Shown: in pieces, positions 21,333 to 34,339 of the stretch
Layout: each line of letters opens with the position of its first letter
How positions within the stretch are numbered: the stretch's first letter is position 1
Assembly: GCF_021917145.1 (NCBI RefSeq)
Contig: NC_061072.1
Span: forward strand, 8,309,391 to 8,373,390
Length of the DNA: 64,000 bases
Reading direction: 5' to 3'
Origin: Hypomesus transpacificus
Taxonomy: Eukaryota > Chordata > Actinopteri > Osmeriformes > Osmeridae
Program-made: the position numbers and the translations under genes
The notes under the pieces: model-generated
Seen by the model: the letters and a program-made list of their open reading frames with translations, nothing else
The model's database searches: none
What the model was told of the DNA's origin: nothing

Positions 21333-22021
21333 TAAACACACATATCCTCACACGTCCTCCATCGCTGCTCACTCAAATGGCTCCAGTCGCCTGTGATGTC
21401 AGGGTTCCGAGGTCATTTTGATCTCACGCCTCCCGCAGGTTGCTTACGTCAGCCCTCCCAGGTCCTGGGGACTAATGGCAGCTGTGTGCAGCTGAAACGT
21501 GGGCTGTGGGGTGTTTGGGGGTGTCTTGCACGGAGGGGGTTGCAATTCACTCACCCCGTCTTTCCTTACAATGCTGCTTTTTTTTGGCGGGAAGCGGTCT
21601 AAGACGCAGCCTTTCCTAGACGTGGGTTTCTTGTGTTCAGGGACCCCTCCCAGAGAGACGCACTCTCCCGCCTCTGCAACCACACACACCATGTCCACCC
21701 GCTCCAGATTGATTTGCTGTGTGCTTTTGGAAGGGGATTACAGCCATCTGCAAGCTCTTGAGGAACAAAAGTGGTTCCTTGCACCCCTTCGCCACCACCC
21801 CTCCCTCGCTCTCGGTCCTTCAGAGGGATAACACGGTCAGATAAACATGGTCTTGGCCCGCTCTGCACTGCCTTGTCAACCCATGTGGAAGGAAGCACAT
21901 TAGTAATCCCTGATTTCTCCCACACCCTAACTACACTCTCAACACCACCCAAACTACACTCTCAACACCCTCCCAACTGGCCTCATAACCCTCTAGAGCT
22001 GCCCCCATGACCCACTTGAAA

Positions 22022-22083
22022 CTGTCCTCTCAACCCAAACCCAAACTGCCCTCTCAACCCAAACCCAAACTGCCCTCTCTTGC
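22022..22083 (+). repeat. Short tandem repeat (ctctcaacccaaacccaaact)
   Basis: Two and a half copies of a roughly 27-base unit combining aaactgcc, ctctcaaccc and aaaccc. Confidence 0.7.
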
Positions 22084-23204
22084 CCCTCCAGAGGCCTCGG
22101 TTCTCACTAGGACACCACCCCTAGTCTGTATGAAAGGGGAGAATCTCCAAAAACAGTCTCAGAGTCCCGACACTTAAACTCCATCCCGCAACTCCGCAGA
22201 AAGCTTGAGGAGTAGAGAACACTAAAGTGAAGGAGAAAAATAAAAAAAAATGTTGAATGGACGCTTTGTTTGAGTTCTGACAAAAGAAGAGTCCCTGATG
22301 CCTTGGTAAAAGACCTTACTCTCTGAGGGCATTTGTGTGATTTCCATTCTCTTTTGGGAACCATCATCATCGTTTCTTGTTCTGGGGAATGTTCTGGAAA
22401 GCAGAGCTGGTCAGCTGGGAAGCCTCACTGTGGTCACGGTGTTTAGGCTCTCTCAGCTGGAGAGGAGCTGACTAAGTACTGCCAGGGCGCTGGCTGGTGG
22501 GAGCAGCTCATATAACCCGCCTGGAGACGACACATGTGGGAATGATTCATTCTGCTGTTCTGTTTTCCTGGTTGGGAAATCACCAGGGCAACGTTGAATC
22601 CTCGGGATCTACTTCTCCCACCTGGAATCTTTTTGCTAGAATCTTGTGGTGATGAGCTGGTCTGCTCTGTTGAGGGGGTGTCAGACAGTCCGTGTCTTAT
22701 TGTACGTGTTACGTTTATTGTCTCTGTCCTTCGACAGAAACTGAGACAGACCTGGGAACCGCAAAAACTTTGCTGGAATGCGTTGGCTAGAAATAGATTG
22801 AAGTCGTTAAATCAAGCCTTATTCATTTACGGGCTAACTTTAATGTTTCCTCTGAGACAGAGATTCTGTCCTAATACTAAAAAGAATACGTCAGGTCGAT
22901 AGGTTTATGCCAGTTGAAACTTTGACCAAAGCTCTTGCTGTTAATGCTATGAACTGGCTGTGTTGTTGTTATGTTGGACTTCAAGGGAGTGTCCTGGAGC
23001 ACTTTGCCCCTGTCTGCACTCTCTCTGGGGCTTGTGCTCCAGACACTTCCCCCGGTCTCCCTCTGGGGCCTGCGGAAGTCCACACCCCACCCACCCTCTC
23101 CCATCCCTTTGGATCCCTCTTCCTATGAATTTCCTGTTTTTCCAAATTCTATACATCCCCCAAACCATACCACAGAGGGATGTATATATATATATATAGA
23201 TATA

Positions 23205-23426
23205 CAGTGCCCTCCAAAAGTATTGGAACAGTGAGGCCAATTCCTTTATTTTTGCTGTAGACTGAAAACATTTGGGCTTGACATCAAACGATGAATGTGA
23301 AACCAGAGATCAACGTTTCAGCTTTTATTTCCAGGTATTTACATCAGGATCTGATGCACAAATTAGAAAATATCACCTTTTTGTTCAAACCCACCCATTT
23401 GTCACGTGAGCAAAAGTATTGGAACA
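23205..23426 (+). repeat. Left terminal inverted repeat of the Tc1-like element
   Basis: About 222 bases with the outer direct repeat (ccctccaaaagtattggaac) and the inner one at 23406-23426 (gtgagcaaaagtattggaac). It pairs with 24640-24860 with only a few mismatches and small indels. Confidence 0.9.
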
Positions 23427-23589
23427 TATGACTGACAGGTGTGTTTTGTTGCCCAGGTGTGTCCTATTACATACATTATTCAATCAATAAATACCACTGA
23501 ATGTCTACACTCAGGTTCAGATTGGGTAAGATAGGTTTTGTCTATGCAGACTGTATTCAGAGGTGAAAACAACATGAAAACAACTGTCT

Positions 23590-24606
23590 TTGGGTGAAAA
23601 ACAAGCAATTGTGAGTCTTAGAGAAGATGGAAAATCAATCAGAGCCATTGCAGAAACATTGGCCATAGCCAGTACAACCATTTGGAATGTCCTGAAGAAG
23701 AAGAAAACTACTGGTGTACTAAGTAACAGACGTCGAACAGGTAGACCAAGGAAAACATCAGCAGTTGATGACAGAAACATTGTGAGAGCTGTAAAGAAAG
23801 ACCCTAAAACAACTGTTAGTGAGATCAGCAACAACCTCCAGATGGCAGGAGTGAAGGTATCACTATCTACTGTTCGCAGAAGACTTCATGAACAAAAGTA
23901 CAAGGGCTACACCAGAAGATGCAAACCACTCATTAGCAAGAAGAATAGGAAGGCCAGGCTGGAATTTCCCAAAAAGTACAGAGATGAACCTCAAAAATTC
24001 TGGGACAAAGTTTTATGGACTGATGAGACAAAGATTAACTTTTACCAAAGTGATGGAAAGGCTAAAGTTTGGAGAAAGAAAGGAACTGCTCATGATCCCA
24101 AACACACAAGCTCATCTGTGAAACACGGTGGAGGTAATGTCATGGCTTGGGCTTGCATGGCTTCTTCTAGGACGGGCTCATTAATCTTCATTGAGGATGT
24201 AACACATGATGGCAGCAGCAAAATGAACTCGGAAGTCTACAGAAACATTTTGTCTGCCAATTTAAGGAAAGATGCAACCAAACTGATTGGCAGAGCCTTC
24301 ATCATGCAGCAAGATAACGACCCAAAACACACTGCCAAAACAACAAAGGAGTTCATCAGGGGCAAGAAATGGAAGGTATTAGACTGGCCAAGTCAATCTC
24401 CAGACTTAAACCCTATAGAGCATGCATTTTACCTGCTTAAGAGGAGACTGAAGGGAGGAACCCCACAAAACAAACAACAACTGAAAGAGGCTGCAGTGAA
24501 AGCCTGGGAAAGCATCAAAAAGGAAGAATGCAAAAGTTTGGTGACGTCAATGGGTCACAGACTTGCTGCAGTTATTGAAAGCAAAGGATTTGCAACTAAA
24601 TATTAA
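23590..24606 (+). CDS. Tc1-like transposase (DD34E), start codon out of frame
   Basis: The open frame encodes 338 residues to TAA. An N-terminal paired-like helix-turn-helix DNA-binding region (SLREDGKSIRAIAETLAIAS) is followed by a GRPRKT AT-hook-like motif and a second HTH (TVSEISNNLQ). The DDE catalytic domain has all three acids visible: D in LWTDETK, D in MQQDNDPKH and E in DLNPIEH (34-residue D-E spacing). No internal stop or frameshift is seen. The frame opens at TTG; the only nearby upstream ATG (23574) is one base out of frame and stops after seven codons. A small indel near 23,583 therefore seems to have removed the native start. Spliced or non-ATG initiation is possible but unproven. 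Cut-and-paste transposition is the family function. Confidence 0.9.
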   Translation: MGEKQAIVSLREDGKSIRAIAETLAIASTTIWNVLKKKKTTGVLSNRRRTGRPRKTSAVDDRNIVRAVKKDPKTTVSEISNNLQMAGVKVSLSTVRRRLHEQKYKGYTRRCKPLISKKNRKARLEFPKKYRDEPQKFWDKVLWTDETKINFYQSDGKAKVWRKKGTAHDPKHTSSSVKHGGGNVMAWACMASSRTGSLIFIEDVTHDGSSKMNSEVYRNILSANLRKDATKLIGRAFIMQQDNDPKHTAKTTKEFIRGKKWKVLDWPSQSPDLNPIEHAFYLLKRRLKGGTPQNKQQLKEAAVKAWESIKKEECKSLVTSMGHRLAAVIESKGFATKY

Positions 24607-24639
24607 GTCTTATTCACTTAAATATGTTTTAAGTATATC

Positions 24640-24860
24640 TGTTCCAATACTTTTGCTCACATGACAAATGGGTGGATTCAAACAAAATGTGATATTTTCT
24701 TAGTTGTGCATCAGATCCTGATGTAAATACCTGGAAATAAAAGCTGAAACGTTGATCTCTGGTCTCACGTTCATTATTTGATGTCAAGCCCAAATGTTTT
24801 CAGTCTACAGCAAAAATAAAGGAATTCGCCTCACTGTTCCAATACTTTTGGAGGGCACTG
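24640..24860 (-). repeat. Right terminal inverted repeat of the Tc1-like element
   Basis: Inverse of the left repeat. The inner direct repeat is gttccaatacttttgctcac at 24641-24660 and the outer one lies at the very end. Confidence 0.9.
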
Positions 24861-24862
24861 TA

Positions 24863-26400
24863 TATATATTATATATCTATATATATCCCCCATATTGTAT
24901 GCAGAGAGAGAGACAGGCAGAGAGAACTTTGTTACATGTCCCTGCTCACTAAAGGTCTGTGTTTATGTAGTTTCTTTTGGTCGATGGAATTAGCATGTCA
25001 GCATGAAATACCACACCAGAATGTATAAAATGACTACAACAACTATATTCTTCGGGATACTGTTTCTCTGTTGTTGTTGCATTCCCCCTTGAAAGCAGTT
25101 GGTCCTAGTTTGGAGGGGGGTTGTTGTGTGAGACTACAAAGGTCACACTGAGGTTAAAATTGAGTGTGTGGGGGGGGGGGGGGAGAGCTCACCCGAATGT
25201 CACAGGATGATATATGAATGCAGTGGGCATCATTTAAGTGTTCTTTGTTTCGGCTTATCAGCACAAAAGCAGACAGCTCAAATGGACTGAGAGGTGGAGG
25301 AAAGAGGGAGGCAAGGAGGGAGGGATAGATGGAGGGATAGAGGGAGGGAGGGATAGAGGGAGGGATAAATAGAGGGATAAAGGGGTGCAGGGGCCCAGGG
25401 GGCCTGACAGCTCCTGATGCAGAGGCAGAAGGTTTCCCCCGGGTTTGCACGAAGGGAAGTGTGTGTGACACATGCTTGTGGTTCTTCTGCATGAGTCTAA
25501 CACCGTGTAAAATGCCCCACCTGCTCGCTTTCAAACAGATTTACAGTATGCAGTAAATTTGTGAGGTTTTAACAGACGAATGCATTACATTTTGAAAACG
25601 CATATGGGCATTGCAGTTTGCGGATGCCATTTATTATGGTTATATTGGGAAATCTGCCGAATATGCTGTGGGGGGGAGGGGAGGGGGGGGAAACAGGTGG
25701 TCAATTTAACAAAGTGTGTTAGTGTTATGAGTATCACATGAGTGAATGTCGGTCCATTCTTATTTTGTTAGTGAGAGAGATAACACATACAGACTGCCAA
25801 CTGTAGTCTTATTATCAGTCAGTTTGATAATCCATGGTCACATTAGCGTGAAATGGGGCTCAGACTTTAGCGCTGGCTGGTCACTGAGATAAGACTGGGG
25901 CCCATTAGTGCTCTGGTTCAGACAGCCTTGGAATTAATGGCGCTGCAGTCTGCAGAGCAGTAAAGGTTGTCTCTGTCTGAGCTGGGAGGCTGAGCAGAGT
26001 GGAAGGCAGGCTGTCTGGGGGCAGGATGGAGAGAGCGACAGTGTGGCACCTCCACTCCGCCTGTCCTGGTGCTCTGCACCCGTAATGGGGATTTATGACT
26101 TCCTGGATCATGAGGCCCTCCAGCACAACAGGATTCCGAGCGTGGCTCCAACGCCCACCACTACCCAGCCCCTACAGAGCCCGGAGCATGTTAGCACACC
26201 TCTAAATCTCCAGTCGCTTTCGTTTATCTCTCTGTTAGTCAGGTCGTTTGTTATGGGCCTTAAGAGATCCGGGACTGGGCTTTTCTATGTTTGGAGACTG
26301 AGTTATGACGGCAGTTTGGATTCCTGAGATGTTTTAAGTTTGTTTGTTATTTAACTATGTGTGAAAGGACCAACATATTTATGTATGATGTTAGTGAAAA
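24863..26400. other. Intergenic, no gene recognised
   Basis: Contains a G run (25170-25182), a GGGA/GATA-rich purine patch (25290-25385) and another G-rich patch (25668-25690). No exon with family similarity was recognised. Confidence 0.55.
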
Positions 26401-28130
26401 TGAAGACTGAAACATCTATGTTCTTTTCAACAATTTAATATAGCCACACAAAGGCCTACAGATGATAATTTCCAGACAATGTTTTTCCACCATAATAACA
26501 TTTTTTTTCCTCTAGAATATCTTATTTACATATTTACATTGATTTTCATCAAATAGAAGACATTGAAACAACAAGAGCAAAAATCACACAAAATGGCAGT
26601 ATAGCTTTTTATTCTAACATACCGCTCCAGCACGTGTTAATTTGGTATTAACCCCTTTCCCTTCATTTCTATAGTGCACTTAGGACAGTCAGTTGAATAA
26701 CCAATGCAGCGGAACTCTTTTTGCTAGCCAAGTCCAGATATAGGAAATGCACTTGTTGTTTGGAAAGAGTATATTCCATATATTTATCAGGCATGGCAGT
26801 GTAGTTGTTATTGTATGAAAATAACTAACATATTTTTGACCAACAACATCTAACCCATTGTATTTTTTCCCTAGACCATCATACCCAGTTAAACTCCCAT
26901 TAACAGTTATGTTTGTACAACGTTAAGTTTTGTTGAAGATTACATACAAAAAGGTGACAAAATAGCTGCTTTGGCAACAGTGCTGCAAAGTAATGGATCG
27001 ACCGAAATTGAATGCTATAAAACCAAATCTCTTCAGTCAAATGGAATAACACATTATTTTTTTGCAGACATAGCATGGCCAAAAGTATAACGTAAATACC
27101 TAACACAACAGCAAGCAATGAAAATGCTGAAATGTTCATCATAGACATTTTTATAACATCTTTATACAGAGATCTGAGGTTTCAGAATGACCCTGTGTGT
27201 ACAAAGAGAAAAAGAATCTCAGAGTTGGCTACACATGTGAAAGTGCTCTCAGCACTAGCTTGCCAAGCGTCGCTAGCATCCATCCTGCTATGCTAGCTCT
27301 AGCCTAGCGCTAATTATGCGCTAGCATCGTCTGGTCATATATTACGTTCTTATCGCCCGTCTATGCTACATATAGTTGCTTTTTATTTGGTTTTCAGTGC
27401 TTGCAGAACCAGGCTTTCCAGATCAGTCCCTTTCCCTAATCAGTGCAAATTCATATTTTCAATGACAACATTTCAAAAGAATAACTATTCTTCATCTCCA
27501 CATAAAGAACAGTAACATCGAGAATGGTCTCTCAATGATAGCTACAGATACATGGCATTTATCATGGCAATTACTTTTTTTTAAACTGTTCATGAATTCA
27601 AAACAGCGAAACACTGATGGCCACTTTTAAGCCTTTAAACACTGGGATTTCAGTTCAACAATGAATAACAATCTTCATAAAACTTCTCATATATTTTCCT
27701 GAGTTTCATAAGACACAATCACAAATGTACCTGAAATCATGCCATTCATTCTATCTGGGACATTTGAACCAAATAAACTGCGAAATCTGGAGAAATTCCT
27801 AACATCCTGCCAATGCCAAATGATTTGGAGCCACAATCCACCATGTTGCCTGTTTCACACCTTCGTAGGTCTTTGTAAACCAGATGGCATATTGCACTGG
27901 GAGTGGTGCTATGCAACCAGACAGGGAACTTCTCCATGCTTTTACAGGGCAGGATCCACTGGAGCCATCATGGTGGCATCTTCCCACAGTTGCACACTAC
28001 AGGCTTCGTCACACATCAACCCTTGTCTGAGGGTTGCTGGAGGTCAGGGGGGGTGCAGCGATCAGGCTTGCCTCCCAGGACAGCCTTGGTTCAGTGTTAC
28101 AGAAAGCTGAAGGCTCAAGTTCTGGTCGGT
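26401..28130 (-). other. Possible metrn 3' UTR and flank
   Basis: AT-rich, non-repetitive sequence directly 3' of the metrn stop on the minus strand. TTTATT (AATAAA on the minus strand) occurs near 26,608 and 27,382 and could serve as polyadenylation signals. The actual 3' end is not determinable here. A gctagc-rich patch lies at 27,255-27,330. Confidence 0.35.
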
Positions 28131-31100
28131 TCAGTCTACATCCAGTTCACAGGGGATCTCCTGGGCCTCTTTGGCCATGGTGTAGGCCCGCTGGAAGTCC
28201 TTGTAACGGGGGGCGCAGCCAAGCCACGCCTCGCCAAAGTGGACCCGGCCGGTGAAGAGGAAGCTTCCTGGTCCAGGCCGGACCCCACACTGCAGAAGGG
28301 TACGAATCTCCCCCGACTGGGTGAGACGGCCCACGCCGGTGAACAGGGCGTACTTCTGACGGAAGACTCGGGTCGCGCTGACCTTGATCACGGCCGCCCG
28401 CAGATCCTCATCCTCCTGTACCGCCCGGATGTTCCCTCGTACAACTGTGGAGAAAAGGAGCAGTTTGATGTTAGCTCAGTGTTGGATCAAACTACACCAA
28501 CAGCAGCACATCATGCAAAGCATCGCAATACATGAATCATTTGGGGCAGGGTACTGCGGTGGATGATAGATCTATATACACATTTTGTGGCTCGCAAGGA
28601 AAATCTCACAGGACTGTTGAACAGCTGAAGTTGTATCCAAGGCCATCAGAGGACCTCACTCAGGATAGCCACAGGGATACGGGGGGAGTGGGGGCTAATC
28701 TTTAATCCCTCCGACTTTGAGTTGCCAAGAGGCCGGCCCACAGTCAGGTTACAGCTCAATCAGAGCCACACGGATTAGTCCACTACTCTGACTCTAAAAG
28801 GGGGGGGGGGGGGGGGGGGGGGGCTGGGGGTGAGGTTGGGATTAGTCCACCACAGTGCCCCAAGGGGGGGGGTTCTAGGAACTGGAGAGGATAAAGAAGT
28901 GCTGTTTCACCTGTGACCTCTGAAAACATTAAGTAGACCTAAGGTGGGAGGATTCGGATCTGAGCACTGTCGCCCCGATCTTAGACCTGGCCCCAAAAAC
29001 CCTTCTGCATTTAAGCTCATTAGTCACAACGTTCTGAAATCCTGACACAAAATCATTAGGTTATTTTGCTGTGGCTGCTTAGAGGTAGCTGGCACCATTT
29101 AGTGGTCAAATAAATGTACTAAACCTGCCATATAGTAGACGGGGGGACGGGGGGGGGGGGGGGGTCACCACACAGTCTTTGTACTGTGAGTTTTTATTGT
29201 TATATGACCAGAACTAGCGTAGTAGGCCAGGCAGTAAAGGGGGAGAGCTCACCAAAGTCGCTGGTGCAGACAGCCATTAGGATCTCTGTGTTGTTGCAAG
29301 GTCTGCAAGCACCTGGGGAGAGAGAGAAAAGGGGGGAGGGAGAGAGAGAAAAGGGGGGAGGGAGAGAGAGAAAAGGAAAAAAAAGAAAAAGGGAGTCAGT
29401 CAGCGACCTTCACTAATTAGCGAAACTACAATCACTACGTTAGTATCTCTTTTACGCTTTATTTACCACCGTATTGTATGGAAGGCCATGCAGGCATAGC
29501 TAGAAGTTACTAATTGAAAGCTCTTTTTTTTCCTCCCCTTGAAAGCTCTAACAGTGCAGGGCTTCAAACCGATGATCTACAAACATATCCTGTAGCAGGA
29601 GTGAAGGACAACAGCTTTAGATCAAGTTCCCAGGAGACGCGTGACGGGGATAACCAGACCTGGAGCCCCAAGCACACGCCTGCACACTGACCCACCGCAG
29701 TGGAATGGCAGACAGCTGTTACTTTTACGGTTGTGAAAACTTAAAGGTGTGAGAGACCTCGATCCAGACGTATCTTTCCGCCTCATGAAACTTCCTCCCT
29801 AAAGCCAGCGAGGGTGTCTGTAGTCACACTTCGTCAATACAGAGACTAGACAGGGGTGGTGGTGGAGGAAGGGGGCTTTATAACTTCAAAGGATTTAAAG
29901 GGGCAAAACAAAATCCACTTCCACTTTTCACAAGAGCCTTCCCTTCCTACTGGACTGCGGTAGCTTCGTTCACAGCTGTTTATCAGTTTAAAGCACTTCA
30001 GAGGGAAAGGAAGTACAGAAGAACGGTCCTTTAGATTCATAAAAGGATCTGCAGATGGCCACAAGAAAGAGACTGAAGCGAAACCAACCACTAAACTATG
30101 GCTGGATTGATGCCACAGGGAGAGGGGAAAACACCCAAACATTTTTTTAAGTTCTGCTGGCCTTGTAGTTGTGAGAAAGGTCTTTTGCCTTGTCCTCCCC
30201 CTCCCCCCTTCTTTTCCTTGGTGAAAAACTCTTGATAAATGAGATTCCTTCCTCCTTGGGCCATAGGAAACCTCCCCCTGTCCCCAACCGGTCAGACTAT
30301 GTGTGTGTGTGTGTGTGTGCGTGTGTGTGTTTCAGGAAGTTAGAGGAGGGGGGGGGGGGGAGATACTTCCAACAGAGGAGCAGTCCAACAAAAGAAGGGA
30401 GCATCTCAGCTGGGCAGAGGCCTTTGGGTCGCCACGGCAACGGCAGTAATCCCAGAATACTCATGCTGCCCCCATTGAAAAGGGCCTCTGGACTCTGGAG
30501 AAGGCCCCACATACTGGGCTATTGTCCTACAGCTCTCCCTTCCTCCCTTCTCTCTTTCCCTTTACACCCCCTTCAAACCTAAACCAGAGGCCTGATAAGA
30601 TCTGTATGCCTCCAGGGAAAGTTTGGATACATTCTCCTACTTTCTGCCTGGGCAGTGGAAACTCCTAAAAGCCCCCAAAAGCCTGTTGAGAAACCTCTTC
30701 CAAAGGGATTTAGGAATATAACTTAACAGGATTAATTGTTCTATTACGCAAAGTTTTTTTTTTTTTTTTTTTTTTTTCTAACTATACATTTTTATGGAAT
30801 TGTACGAGAGCATCTGATATTGCACCGTCTTTACAGAGGTGAAACTTAGCCTATTTATATAACTTTCTATTTTCATTTGACCTCAAATGGCCCCAAATGG
30901 CAACGTCACTGTGAGCCAAAAAAGTATTCCTTCACTTCCTGTCTCATTCTCCTCACCTTCACTGCTGATTGGGCTGGAGTCGAGTGACAGCCGCGCCGTC
31001 CAATCCCCTCTCAGCTCGTAGCGGAAGGACGCAATCCTGCGACTGATGTCCTGGTGCGGCGTAGCCTGGAGAAAGAGGGCCACCCTTTCCCCGGGCAGGC

Positions 31101-32239
31101 GGCTGAAACAGCGCACCCGCGGCGGGGGAGACGTCTCCAGCCGATCCCCCACCAGGAGCTCCAAGACTCCGTCTCTCTCCAGGTACAGCTGAGCCCCGTG
31201 GAAGTGCTCCGAGGGCTTGACGCAGGCCGTGATGAGGCCTGAGCTGCTGCTCCCGGGCCCCACTGCCGCGGACGGCAGGCGCGGGGACAGGGTCAGGCGG
31301 AGCGCCCCCTTAGGGTACAGCCAGTCTAAAGTACCCTCGGAACAGTGGAGGGAGATCTGCTCCACGCTGCCTTGTTGCTGGGAGAGGCCACTGTAGGAGG
31401 TGAGGAAGGAGGGAAGGAGGGAAGGAGGGAGGGAGAGAACCGTGTTACAACCAGCCCTGCCATGACCCTTGGCTTCAGACAGTTTGCCATTTCAGTGACC
31501 ACCAGCATACCAACTATGGGAAATGATGCTATTTATCTCCAACCATGAAGGAAATGGTGCAGGGTTTGTGGTTAGGGAAGGTTTTAGATGTGGCTAATTG
31601 GGTTGGGGAACTTAGAGCATCAAAAGATTCTGACCAAAAGTAAGGAACAGATTAGCAATTTTCCACTGCAGCTTTGGTGTATGTAAACATTTAAATAGGC
31701 ACGTTTCACGAATCTGAGCGTAGTTGGGCAGCCGAACGTTTCATGGTTAAGAGAAAGCGCCTCCTACTGGACACTTGTATAAAGGAACGGTTACGGTTGA
31801 AGCATTAGTCGGCGTTAATTTTAAAGACATTGCAAGACCTGCGGTGAAATAAAACCCTGCTTTTAAGTTGGAAATGTGCTAGCAAAAATTACTTTTTTAG
31901 CTTTAAGAGTCTGCGCATCACAGTTGGTCTCATTACAAGTAAGGGCGCAATCGTTTGGAACGGTGCACATGAGAAATATTCAATTATAAGAGGGACCTGT
32001 CCTAACTTTTTTTGCAACTAGGCCTAGAGAACACTCAGGAATGCTCACCATCAACAAGGTAGGACACGCACACAAATGTACAATCACAGAAAATCTATTT
32101 ACTCTGGGTCTAGGTTTTTAATTAAGATAGATTTTATCCAGTCTATTAATGGTCATACTTGCCTTCCTCTCCAGCTGCACTGGTCTTCAGAATAGTTTGC
32201 CACTACCAACTCAAAAATGGCAAACAGTACGATCCACAT
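28131..32239 (-). CDS. metrn: Meteorin (secreted neurotrophic factor), complete, 4 exons
   Basis: Exons on the minus strand: 32239-32163, 31390-30957, 29312-29253, 28444-28131 (TGA), 885 bases, 294 residues; human METRN is 293. Exon 1 encodes the start and a short signal peptide (MWIVLFAIFELVVA), then SEDQCSWRG. Exon 2 gives LDWLYPKGALRLTL, GAQLYLERDG and ALFLQATPHQDISRRIASF. Exon 3 (60 bases) gives ACRPCNNTEILMAVCTSDF. Exon 4 gives LLQCGVRPGPGSFLFTG and GEAWLGCAPRYKDFQRAY. Ten cysteines are visible, the number expected for the family. The YPxGALRLTL and FLQATPHQDISRR segments favour METRN over METRNL. Meteorin acts outside the cell in glial differentiation and axon growth. Intron 1 uses a GC donor (AG|gcaagt). 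The other introns are GT-AG and all phases agree. Confidence 0.93.
28801..28823 (+). repeat. Poly-G tract in a metrn intron
   Basis: Uninterrupted run of G in the last metrn intron (C in the transcript). Another G run lies at about 29,150-29,163. Confidence 0.85.
30750..30777 (+). repeat. Poly-T tract in a metrn intron
   Basis: Uninterrupted run of T (A-tract in the metrn transcript strand) in intron 2. No retroelement body was recognised next to it. Confidence 0.85.
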
Positions 32240-34196
32240 TTTGTTATTCCAAAAAACTGTCATTTTTCTTCTATGAGCAAGACGTGCAGAAGCCAAAGTA
32301 ACAGTTACTCCAAAGAAGCTGTCGCGTGCAAGTCACCTATAAATCTGACCGTAAATGGCTGTACTTCACTATCTCCATAGTTTGATTATCCTCCCGCTCT
32401 AACAGATAAGATAAGATAACACTGTACTGCTAGGTGAGTCTAAACTACCAAGTGTCCATACTTCTATCTCGACTGTAGGACGGTGTGGTGACTAATGCAA
32501 GTGGAGGACCGAACTTAATCACAGTAAGCAAAAGTTCGCCGACCAATCAGAGTTAGAGAGTCGTAACTTTAAACCACTCACACGAAAGAGGGGGAGGGGT
32601 GTGGTCTATCGCTCGTGACGAGAAGAATGGTCTATCAGTATGCAAGAACAAACGATGTTTAAAGTAGATAGCAATGATGATAAGAATAAAAGCTTTCTAA
32701 AGGTCATTAGCAGCAGAGGATACAGATACTATGTTTGATCAATTAATTAAAACTCAATAACATAAACAGATGTTATTAATTATACATTTGTAAATAGATT
32801 TACAAAAAAAGCGTGTTCAAATAAAAAGTCCAGCCTATCGGTCTTAAAATCGTAGGCTATAGGCTATTTCCTTCCGACAAAAAGTACAGTATACCATTTT
32901 TGGCCTTTGAAAGACCTGTTACCCATGAGAGCAGGTGTCGACGATGCCGATATGAAGAAAGCACTTAGTTAATTACATCTGCAGATGCGTGCGTATGTTT
33001 CTACTAATGTTCTCTCTCAATTTACGGTGACACGCATGGAGATATGAGAGGTCGAGGAGGAGGATGATGATGAAGGGTTGGAGGGTGTCGCCCTGGTAGA
33101 AGCGCCCTCTCTCCCCCACCCCTACTGAGCTTCTCTTTCGTGTGGCGGTATTATAACCAAATCAAATATTCTTTTGTGCTCGTATTGCCATCCATCTCAC
33201 TGAAGTGAAACAGTGACATTGAATGTACGCAAGTGGCAGGGGGAAAGAGTGAGAGTGTAAAAGACAGAGAGAGCGAGTGAGCGTGTGTGCGACTTGAGAG
33301 TGTGTGCATGCGTGTGTGTGTGTGTTAGACTCTGACGGAGTTATGACAAGGCCTCAAACCAACATAAAGACACATGTGCAGACATCTAGCTGTGCTATTG
33401 TCTCAGTGCACGGAGCCCTGTTCGCTCCGGGGAATTTCAAAGCATAAGCGCTTCAAAGAGAGAGATGTAGGGGGTATCTGGAGTCCTGGAGAAATGAATA
33501 TATTAGTACCTAATACTAGTTAGCCATGACCACCATGACTTGGCAGGGGTGTGCATATACCAACATTCATATATCGTCATGTAAGCATCCTCACAAAATG
33601 CATTGCAGCCACAACTATGCAATGTTTGGGGCTACCTCGGGGCTACCTCGTTGTTATGATCAGTGACCTATGCTCTTTTGTAAAGCTCTTTGGATAAAAG
33701 CGTCTACTAAATGCATAAATGTAAACTAAATTGTTGTGCAGTAAACTAGCTTGACCCTAACAAGCAGACCTGAACAGGTGGGCAGCTGGGTGTGTTTTGG
33801 TTTCAATTTTGCTATGACTTTGTGTTCTTTCTACAGAGGATGTTCTGGAAGGTCTGTTTGTATCTCTCTGTTTCACTCTCCACCCTTCTTTCTTTTTCTC
33901 TTCCAGTTCTCTCTACCACACTTTTTCTCTGACGTTTTCTCTCTGTCTGTATCTGTGTTCACAGCATTCTCACTGGCCCGAGAACGCAGTGTCTTTAAAC
34001 ATTGCTTTTGTACGCATACGAGAGTTTGTATGTGTCTGTTAGTACTGTGCGTATTTGTTTGGTATATTTATGCTGCTGTGTGTGTGTGACAAAAAAGAAG
34101 GTATTTGTGTCAGTATGTGTGTGTACTTGTAATAGGAGGTACTGCCAGGGTAGTGTGACTAACGTTTACGGAACCTTGACTCTGTAGCAACTCCCG

Positions 34197-34339
<143 letters not shown>

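Larger units (their letters stand above)
23205..24860 (+). mobile_element. Tc1/mariner-type DNA transposon, 1656 bp, nearly intact
   Basis: Begins cagtgccctccaaaagtatt and ends with its inverse (aatacttttggagggcactg), each flanked by TA (23203-23204 and 24861-24862), as expected for a Tc1/mariner insertion. Both ends lie in TA-rich microsatellite sequence. The inverted repeats are about 220 bases long, and each carries outer and inner copies of an aaaagtattggaac direct repeat (the IR/DR arrangement). A transposase frame fills the middle. Confidence 0.95.

Noticed and set aside
27903-28535. 210-codon plus-strand ORF
   Set aside because: It lies opposite the metrn terminal exon and reflects that exon's codon pattern. 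The minus-strand frame has the conserved meteorin sequence.
33751-34089. 112-codon hydrophobic plus-strand ORF
   Set aside because: T-rich low-complexity sequence gives Phe/Leu/Val-rich translation by chance. No motif, and it is followed by a microsatellite.
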